This document shows, piece after piece, positions 22,409 to 26,718 of a DNA stretch of 26,718 nt (position 1 is its first letter; each line of letters starts with the position of its first letter). The position numbers were made by a program, and so were the translations under genes. The DNA comes from a virus, in the IMG/VR virus record IMGVR_UViG_3300032931_000202, positions 1-26,718 of that record; one strand, given 5' to 3'. The notes under the pieces are model-generated. The model saw nothing but the letters and a program-made list of their open reading frames with translations, did not search any database and was not told the DNA's origin.

Positions 22409-23089
22409 ATGCCATCACGGACGTACGATACAAGCGTGATTGACGTACGACAATTTGCGATTGCCGACAGTTCCGCGCCGTCAACCGTAGAATATTACGC
22501 GAACGGCCTGCCTATTTCTTCGCCGGTGATTGCAGCGCAATATGAATCGAGCGTAGAAAGGGTTTTATTTGCGAAGTGCAATCCGTTTACGTATGCACCT
22601 ACTTATGGTGCCGCTGCCGGAAGGTTGATAGTCTTTATTGGAGAACAACTAGGCAGCGCGCTATGGGCGAAGGATAGCACGGACTATAATTTCAGAGTGA
22701 ATTTATTATGGCAAAGTATTGTTGCCGACTTTGATATAACTGCCATAACATGGAATAATCAAAGCGTGTCTCTTGGAAATACCGCACCGTATGATAATCA
22801 TGGGAGATTCACCTATGCGAACGTTGGCGGTTTTTCGATGGATGTTGAAACCGGATCATCTTCCTCGGGATCAAGTTGGATGATTAGCGCCGCGCTTAGA
22901 AATGGTGTCGCACCATACACGGAGACGATTCACGGATATAAGCTTAGTCTTACCGCTTTGATTGATGGATCATACGTCAAGCCCAGTGGTGAGTGTAGGT
23001 TGACTTTGGGGAACGAGGATAGTTACACTGGGACGCACGTAAGAAAAAGATCATACTTTCATCTTTTGAAATCGACTTACACGCCTTAG
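22409..23089 (+). CDS. AT-rich fibre-like protein, paralogue of the previous gene
   Basis: A 226-residue beta-rich protein beginning MPSRTYDTSVIDVRQFAIA. GAGGG (22396-22400) lies eight bases before ATG 22409, so the upstream in-frame ATG at 22346 is rejected. It shares ADFDITAITWNNQSVSLGN with the preceding product in the same relative position, suggesting tandem duplication and divergence. The C-terminus (GYKLSLTALIDGSYVKPSG, then KRSYFHLLKS) is strand-rich. It would be a second tail-tip/receptor-binding protein with a carbohydrate-binding-like fold; that function is inferred. Confidence 0.5.
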   Translation: MPSRTYDTSVIDVRQFAIADSSAPSTVEYYANGLPISSPVIAAQYESSVERVLFAKCNPFTYAPTYGAAAGRLIVFIGEQLGSALWAKDSTDYNFRVNLLWQSIVADFDITAITWNNQSVSLGNTAPYDNHGRFTYANVGGFSMDVETGSSSSGSSWMISAALRNGVAPYTETIHGYKLSLTALIDGSYVKPSGECRLTLGNEDSYTGTHVRKRSYFHLLKSTYTP

Positions 23090-23102
23090 AAAGGGTTCAG
23101 CA

Positions 23103-24365
23103 ATGGCAACAAGACAATGGCAACCGAAGGCAAAATCAGTGGCGCAGGTGACGACGGTCACCGTCGGCGGCACGCTTTCAGGGGAGACGTTCACGATCAG
23201 CGTGAACGGCGTAATCATCGCAACGCACACCGACGCGACTACGGTGATCGCCGCTACCGTGGCGGCCTTGGTGGCGGCCTGGAATGCGAGCACGCATCCA
23301 TACGCTACCGGCATCACAGCGGCGGCCGCGTCGCCAAGCCTGACACTGACCGGTGACGTGGCCGAGGTGCCTTTCACGATCACGCTAAACACGTCTGGCG
23401 GCAGCGCTACACTGGGGCAGACCGCGACGACCGCAGCGACGGGGCCGAATACCTGGCACAACGCCGATAATTGGAGCGGAGACACGGTTCCAGCGAGTAA
23501 TGATACGGTTGTGATCCGTGACACTGCCTCAAATATAGCCTGGGGCCTTGCTCAGAGCGTGGTGACGCTGACGAAGCTCGTGATCGACAAATCTTTCACC
23601 GGCAAAATTGGACTGAACAGCCAGGCATTTGCCACGACCGCCGACGGCGCGACGACGACAACCGCGGCGCCAGAATACAGGGCGGCATACCTTGCGATCA
23701 GCGCGACGACTGTGGCGATCGGAGAAAACCAGTCTCAATCGTCGCCGGCCGGGAGTCAGCGAATCATGCTGGACCTTGGGAGCAACCAGGCGACCGTGAC
23801 GATTTACGGGACGGCATCGACGAGCGCCGAGACGGGGCGCCCGGCAATCCGCCTGAAGAACGTCCACGTTTCGAGCGCGCTTTATGTGAGATCCGCTCCG
23901 GGGGGCGTGGGCGTGGCCATCGATCAACCTGGCGAGGTGTCTACGCTGTCGTTGATCTCTATTTCCGACGAGAGTACGAGCAGTCGCGTCTACACCTCCA
24001 GTGGTGTGACCCTTACGACCTGGACGCAGTACGGCGGAAACCACGTGATGGACCTCGCGGCGACGCTGACGACACACACTGTTCGGGGCGGGACGTGTCG
24101 CACCGAGGGCGACTACACGATCACGACGGCCGACTATTCTGGCGGGACCGTCTATTCGAACCACATCAAATCCGCGGGCAACGCGATCACAGCGTTGACC
24201 CTTGCGGGCACGATCGACGCGCTGGGATCGACGGTGGCGCGGACATGGGCAACCGTAACCCTTTCGGTTGGTGGGGTCATGCGCGCGGACGGGTCTGTGA
24301 TGACACTGACGACGCTGGCGGATCCTGCGGGGAAATACTCGATCACGGTTTCGAGTCCGTCATAG
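23103..24365 (+). CDS. Large beta-structured adhesin/fibre protein
   Basis: A 420-residue Thr/Ala/Ser-rich protein with two parts. Residues 1-110 are a beta domain with TVTVGGTLSGETFTISVNG and later VPFTITLNTSGG, a module seen in several phage virion proteins. From residue 115 on, NTWHNADNWSGDTVPASNDT introduces a probable beta-helix ('nW..g.vP..nDtvvi') with repeated short strands up to the end. It has no visible catalytic motif. It lies at the end of the tail block, as long fibres often do. GAAAGGG (23090-23096) is the ribosome site. GC content returns to high values here, in contrast with the two preceding genes. Confidence 0.62.
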   Translation: MATRQWQPKAKSVAQVTTVTVGGTLSGETFTISVNGVIIATHTDATTVIAATVAALVAAWNASTHPYATGITAAAASPSLTLTGDVAEVPFTITLNTSGGSATLGQTATTAATGPNTWHNADNWSGDTVPASNDTVVIRDTASNIAWGLAQSVVTLTKLVIDKSFTGKIGLNSQAFATTADGATTTTAAPEYRAAYLAISATTVAIGENQSQSSPAGSQRIMLDLGSNQATVTIYGTASTSAETGRPAIRLKNVHVSSALYVRSAPGGVGVAIDQPGEVSTLSLISISDESTSSRVYTSSGVTLTTWTQYGGNHVMDLAATLTTHTVRGGTCRTEGDYTITTADYSGGTVYSNHIKSAGNAITALTLAGTIDALGSTVARTWATVTLSVGGVMRADGSVMTLTTLADPAGKYSITVSSPS

Positions 24366-24381
24366 GGCGAGGTGAGACTGC

Positions 24382-24735
24382 ATGGCATCAGAAGAACTTG
24401 ATCGATATGCGCATCAACCCTGCTTCATTTGCGGGGCCCGGCCGGTCGGCATGAGGCGAGAGGCGATTTTTGAGCGATTCATTTTGATTGGCGGCAACCG
24501 CAAAGCAATTTTTACGCCTGGGCGCTGGGTGACGTTCTGCGACGCACACCGGCCGGAGCTGTGGCGGCGAGCATGGGGGATTTCATTCACTTTTTGGATG
24601 CAGGTGCTCGATTCTATTTCCGGTCAGAGGCTTTTTGAAAAAAGCTATCGGAAAACAGCGCAAGACATCTATAATGCGAACCTGCATCCAGGCGCTGCGC
24701 TGCGCGAGATGTTTGCTGACGCTGACGGGAGATGA
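24382..24735 (+). CDS. Hypothetical protein with CxxC/CxxH zinc-binding pattern
   Basis: A 117-residue protein with C14 and C17 in PCFICGAR and C53/H56 in FCDAHRPE, a spacing that would form a single treble-clef or zinc-ribbon-like site. The remainder is helical and basic, including an aromatic stretch WRRAWGISFTFWMQV that is hydrophobic but has internal Arg and so is not a clear membrane helix. GAGGTGAG lies upstream of ATG 24382. It overlaps the holin-like gene by 4 bp. I do not recognise the family; DNA binding or a nuclease remnant would be a guess. Confidence 0.5.
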   Translation: MASEELDRYAHQPCFICGARPVGMRREAIFERFILIGGNRKAIFTPGRWVTFCDAHRPELWRRAWGISFTFWMQVLDSISGQRLFEKSYRKTAQDIYNANLHPGAALREMFADADGR

Positions 24736-24986
24736 ATCCAATGGTCGATTTCGTGAAGCTGTTTGTCGATAACGGCAGTTTTACGGTGACGCTGGTCGGC
24801 ATTTTGGTTTATTGGCAATTGACGCGCGAAAAACGGTTGAGCGAGCGGCTGGATAAGGTCCAGGATGAGCAGGTGAAAGCGTCGCATGAGGTAATCGCGA
24901 AAAACAGCGAGGCGCTGATGTGCGTTCGCGACGCGATGAATCGCCTCGTGACAAATTGCGAGCTCAAAGGGAGAGAAAACGCATGA
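24732..24986 (+). CDS. Holin-like small membrane protein
   Basis: An 84-residue protein with one N-terminal membrane segment (about residues 14-30, GSFTVTLVGILVYWQL) followed by a charged coiled coil (TREKRLSERLDKVQDEQVK and on). One membrane helix plus a cytoplasmic coiled tail is the layout of BhlA/UviB-like and other small phage holins, and the gene lies in the usual lysis position after the tail genes. No endolysin is found next to it, which weakens the call. It overlaps both neighbours by 4 bp, so it is translated in a coupled block with the lipoprotein. Confidence 0.5.
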   Translation: MNPMVDFVKLFVDNGSFTVTLVGILVYWQLTREKRLSERLDKVQDEQVKASHEVIAKNSEALMCVRDAMNRLVTNCELKGRENA

Positions 24987-25492
24987 GCAGAAAACAGCTT
25001 TTCGTTCTACCTGCGCTGATGGCGCTGATGCTGGCGTGCGTGGGCTGCGGTGAGTCAATCCAGGCGGCCAGAGCAATCGGCGCCATCGAAGCGAGCAGCA
25101 TCAACTACGATCAAAACAGAGACCGGATCGACGAGGCTTTTATCCAGTTTTACCGGGCGAAAATGATTGCCGAGGCCGACGCCCTGGCTGACGCTGCAGT
25201 CAAGGCGGAGACAAAAATCGTCGATGGTGTGCCGCTGGCAAACCCAACAAACCTGGGTCTGATCTACGCCAAAAAGCTCGATGACTACAAGACCATCGAG
25301 GGACGCATCATTGAGATGAGGACGAAAATAATCGCTGCAAAGCAGGATCACGTGAACATCATTCAGTACAGCGAGGCCATGAAAAACTACTTCAACGCCT
25401 CGACAGCGAGCGCTGATTTACTGAACAAAAACACCGAGCAAGTGCTTCAGATGCTCGAGCAGTTCATGCCAAAGAAAGGTGGGGAAAAATGA
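24983..25492 (+). CDS. Putative lipoprotein, possible spanin-like lysis protein
   Basis: A 169-residue secreted protein. Residues 4-18 form a signal peptide (KQLFVLPALMALMLA) ending at C19 or C22 (LACVGCGES). The lipobox is imperfect, but two cysteines after a hydrophobic core support lipoprotein processing. The rest is a long charged helical/coiled region (DALADAAVKAETKI, later QYSEAMKNYFNASTASADLL). Directly after a holin-like gene it could act as an outer-membrane spanin component, which would imply a diderm host; other lipoprotein roles are possible. ATG 24983 overlaps the holin-like stop by 4 bp; GGGAGAG lies upstream. Confidence 0.55.
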   Translation: MSRKQLFVLPALMALMLACVGCGESIQAARAIGAIEASSINYDQNRDRIDEAFIQFYRAKMIAEADALADAAVKAETKIVDGVPLANPTNLGLIYAKKLDDYKTIEGRIIEMRTKIIAAKQDHVNIIQYSEAMKNYFNASTASADLLNKNTEQVLQMLEQFMPKKGGEK

Positions 25493-25755
25493 GCGGATTG
25501 AGTTTGGAACGCGTTAAAGCGCGGTTGATTGAGCTCGGATATCAGGGCGAGATGACTCCGGAGATCCTGAGGCAATACGGATGGACACCTGACGACCCAC
25601 TGGCCGACGTGTATCTGTCGGGGCCGGTGCGGACACACGATCATCTCATGGACGACCTTGCCTTACTCAAGGCCGAGATGGAGGCAAACAGCGTGCCGCA
25701 GCAAATCATCGATGGGGTCCTGAAAATCGCTGGGACAGTCCTGAAATTTCTTTAA
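25489..25755 (+). CDS. Small hypothetical protein at the end of the late block
   Basis: An 88-residue acidic, helical protein beginning MSGLSLERVKARLIELGYQG and containing YGWTPDDPLADVYLSGPVR. The last 20 residues are an amphipathic helix ending VLKIAGTVLKFL. No signal peptide or catalytic motif is visible. It overlaps the lipoprotein gene by 4 bp with AAAGGTGGGG just upstream, so it belongs to the same lysis-type block. It is the last gene before a 202 bp palindrome-rich gap. Function unknown. Confidence 0.5.
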   Translation: MSGLSLERVKARLIELGYQGEMTPEILRQYGWTPDDPLADVYLSGPVRTHDHLMDDLALLKAEMEANSVPQQIIDGVLKIAGTVLKFL

Positions 25756-25848
25756 TAGAGAAAACAGGACTGACGAAAATTGTCACTTTTGAGTTGACAA
25801 TTCTGATCATCAATGCCCACAAAGCCTTATATGAAATGCGCATTGTGA

Positions 25849-25865
25849 TTGACAAAATTTGTCAA
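25849..25865. repeat. 17 bp perfect palindrome (operator-like)
   Basis: TTGACAAA, a central A, then TTTGTCAA form a perfect inverted repeat. The half-site is shared with the hairpin arms at 25778-25802. A dimeric helix-turn-helix regulator site is the simplest reading. Confidence 0.55.
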
Positions 25866-25871
25866 TTTCGC

Positions 25872-25900
25872 GTGGAACATTCGCTTTGTGGAACATACGC
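25872..25900. repeat. Direct repeat GTGGAACATWCGC, 16 bp period
   Basis: Two 13 bp copies (25872-25884 and 25888-25900) differ at one base and start 16 bp apart, about one and a half helical turns. They lie just downstream of the palindromes and fit tandem binding sites. Confidence 0.5.
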
Positions 25901-25957
25901 AAAAAACACATAAGCATATATTCTTAAAAGACTTACGCAAAAAGCAGAGAAAAATCT

Positions 25958-26209
25958 ATGATAGGCATGATCCATGCTATATGTCATATCATGGATACGA
26001 CGACGACACTACAGCAATATCTGGCCCTGATCGGGGCCGGCAAATCGCAGGCCGAGGCTTGCTACGCTCTGATGGATCAGGGCGTCTCTGCCGCCGATGC
26101 GGCGGCCGTGGCGTGGCAGGCGGACGGGCAGAAGGCTCCCGACCGAGACGACGCACGCGCGGTCGGCGCCTGGCATAGGGGCCAGGAACGGGCGCAGCGC
26201 GGATACTGA
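25958..26209 (+). CDS. Small hypothetical protein
   Basis: An 83-residue protein if ATG 25958 is used, with AGAGA about seven bases upstream. A shorter form of 72 residues would start at ATG 25991 (MDTTTTLQQYLALIGAGKSQ), which lacks a ribosome site and lies within a 27 bp dyad (25970-25996). The protein is Ala-rich and helical in the first half (AEACYALMDQGVSAADAAAV) and Arg/Asp-rich at the end. The helix-plus-charge layout would suit a small regulator, but I see no recognisable helix-turn-helix. Base composition is more GC-rich than the gap before it. Function unknown. Confidence 0.45.
   Translation: MIGMIHAICHIMDTTTTLQQYLALIGAGKSQAEACYALMDQGVSAADAAAVAWQADGQKAPDRDDARAVGAWHRGQERAQRGY
25970..25996. 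repeat. 27 bp dyad overlapping an alternative start codon
   Basis: ATCCATG (25970-25976) and CATGGAT (25990-25996) enclose a second dyad ATATG/CATAT (25979-25983 with 25985-25989). The 3' arm contains the ATG at 25991. It could be an operator or an RNA hairpin that hides that start. Confidence 0.4.
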
Positions 26210-26218
26210 GCCGCGACC

Positions 26219-26237
26219 CGCCGGAGGGAATCCGGCG
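26219..26237 (+). other. GC-rich hairpin before the last complete gene
   Basis: CGCCGGA (26219-26225) pairs perfectly with TCCGGCG (26231-26237) around a GGGAA loop. It lies ten bases after the stop of the previous gene. No T-run follows, so termination is unlikely; it may stabilise or separate the two messages. Confidence 0.45.
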
Positions 26238-26272
26238 ACCAACATCCTGAACACCAACAAAGGAGACTTTCC

Positions 26273-26623
26273 ATGGCCAATTTTCTGAACCTCACCCCGC
26301 ACACAATCAACCTGGGGGCTGGGTATGCAATTCCCCCAAGCGGGACTGTCGCCAGAGTGGCGACGGTCGAAACCCACATCGATGATCTCGACGTGGGGGC
26401 GGGGTCTATCCCCGTGGTCACCACCCAGTGGGGTGGGATTGAGGGGATCCCGGCAGACGTGGACCCCTGGACGATGGTCCTGGTTAGCGGCTATGTGGCC
26501 GCTGCCATCGAGTCTGGCGCGGTCTGCCCCGTAGCCACGGTATACGTCCCTGATCATTTTGTCAGGGACTCCGCAGGCAAGATCGTCGGGGCGTCCGCGC
26601 TCCGGCGGGTGGACCGACCGTAG
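26273..26623 (+). CDS. Small beta-type phage protein of 'NLTPH' family
   Basis: A 116-residue protein beginning MANFLNLTPHTINLGAGYAI and continuing PPSGTVARVATVE. The 'NLTPH..N......iPPSG..ARv' opening and the late HFVRDSAGKIVGASALRR are typical of a widespread small protein of unknown function in phages and some bacteria. Length is normal. AGGAG (26261-26265) lies seven bases before ATG 26273, a strong site that fixes the start. GC content is high relative to the preceding gap. The stop is TAG at 26621-26623, after which the same frame stays open to the window end. Confidence 0.6.
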   Translation: MANFLNLTPHTINLGAGYAIPPSGTVARVATVETHIDDLDVGAGSIPVVTTQWGGIEGIPADVDPWTMVLVSGYVAAAIESGAVCPVATVYVPDHFVRDSAGKIVGASALRRVDRP

Positions 26624-26718
26624 GTTCTGACCACCGGCAGAATCTTGGTAGCCGAGGCGACCTGGATGGTCGGCGAGGTTGAAATCTTCTCTGACTGCAA
26701 AATCGGCGAACTTCCGGA
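26624..26718 (+). other. Open frame running off the window end
   Basis: The frame directly after the TAG at 26621-26623 stays open for 31 codons to the end (containing LVAEATWMVGEVEIFSD). An in-frame ATG occurs at 26666, and TTG/CTG codons precede it. It may be the start of another gene cut by the window edge, but no clear ribosome site is visible. Confidence 0.25.

Larger units (their letters stand above)
25756..25957. promoter_or_regulatory. Palindrome-rich intergenic regulatory region
   Basis: This AT-rich 202 bp gap is the only sizeable non-coding stretch. It holds AATTGTCA/TGACAATT (25778-25785 with 25795-25802), a perfect 17 bp palindrome with half-site TTGACAAA (25849-25865), the 10 bp palindrome AATGCGCATT (25835-25844) and a direct repeat GTGGAACATWCGC (25872-25884 and 25888-25900, 16 bp apart). 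The TTGACAA half-site thus occurs four times in inverted pairs, as in repressor operators, and TTGACA also matches a -35 box. I see no convincing -10 partner. No T-run terminator on the + strand is visible. Confidence 0.5.

Noticed and set aside
25849-26178. 109-residue frame starting in the regulatory gap
   Set aside because: It covers the palindromes, then overlaps the 25958-26209 frame, and its C-terminal half is Arg/Gly-rich low-complexity typical of an out-of-frame shadow.

Overview
This window is the structural (late) region of a tailed double-stranded DNA phage with an HK97-type head and most likely a non-contractile, siphovirus-like tail. All genes lie on the + strand, are tightly packed (many 1-4 bp stop/start overlaps) and follow the classic order: terminase small and large subunits, portal, prohead protease, major capsid, connectors, tail tube, frameshifted tail chaperones, tape measure, tail tip/fibres, lysis-type genes. 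Overall base composition is roughly balanced, with clear local AT-rich islands. A predicted lipoprotein beside a holin-like gene suggests a diderm (Gram-negative) bacterial host; nothing here identifies the host further. Bases 1-45 are not biological: they match an Illumina P7 adapter end, an 8-base index and the read-2 primer site.

Layout. 46-197: leader with a good sigma70-type promoter. 198-6202: packaging and capsid genes. 6281-14742: about 8.5-9 kb of accessory genes inserted between the major capsid gene and the head-tail connector genes, which are usually adjacent. This insert carries a PAPS-type sulfotransferase, two methyltransferase/glycosyltransferase fusions with opposite domain order, small proteins, a beta-helix protein, an Ig/beta-type virion protein and a protein made of 17 exact 20-residue repeats. 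14742-17467: baseplate-like Ig protein, connector, head-closure, gp10-like and tail-terminator proteins, tail tube. 17475-17553: a compact, perfectly paired four-way-junction RNA/DNA element. 17575-21165: tail decoration, G/GT chaperones with an A AAA AAC slippery site, tape measure, distal-tail candidate. 21152-24365: fibre/adhesin candidates, two of them in an AT-rich island. 24382-25755: zinc-ribbon-like protein, holin-like protein, lipoprotein and a small hypothetical. 25756-25957: the only sizeable non-coding gap, rich in palindromes. 25958-26718: two small genes and a truncated open frame.

How it may work together (inference): the packaging and capsid genes build the head. The sulfotransferase and the two glycosyltransferase/methyltransferase fusions, expressed from the same late transcript as the capsid and fibre genes, would be placed to add and cap sugars (methyl, sulfate) on virion surface proteins or on host surface glycan. 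Hairpins after the capsid gene (6217-6247), before the sulfotransferase (6717-6752) and before the second fusion (9744-9776) may set the stoichiometry between abundant structural proteins and catalytic ones.
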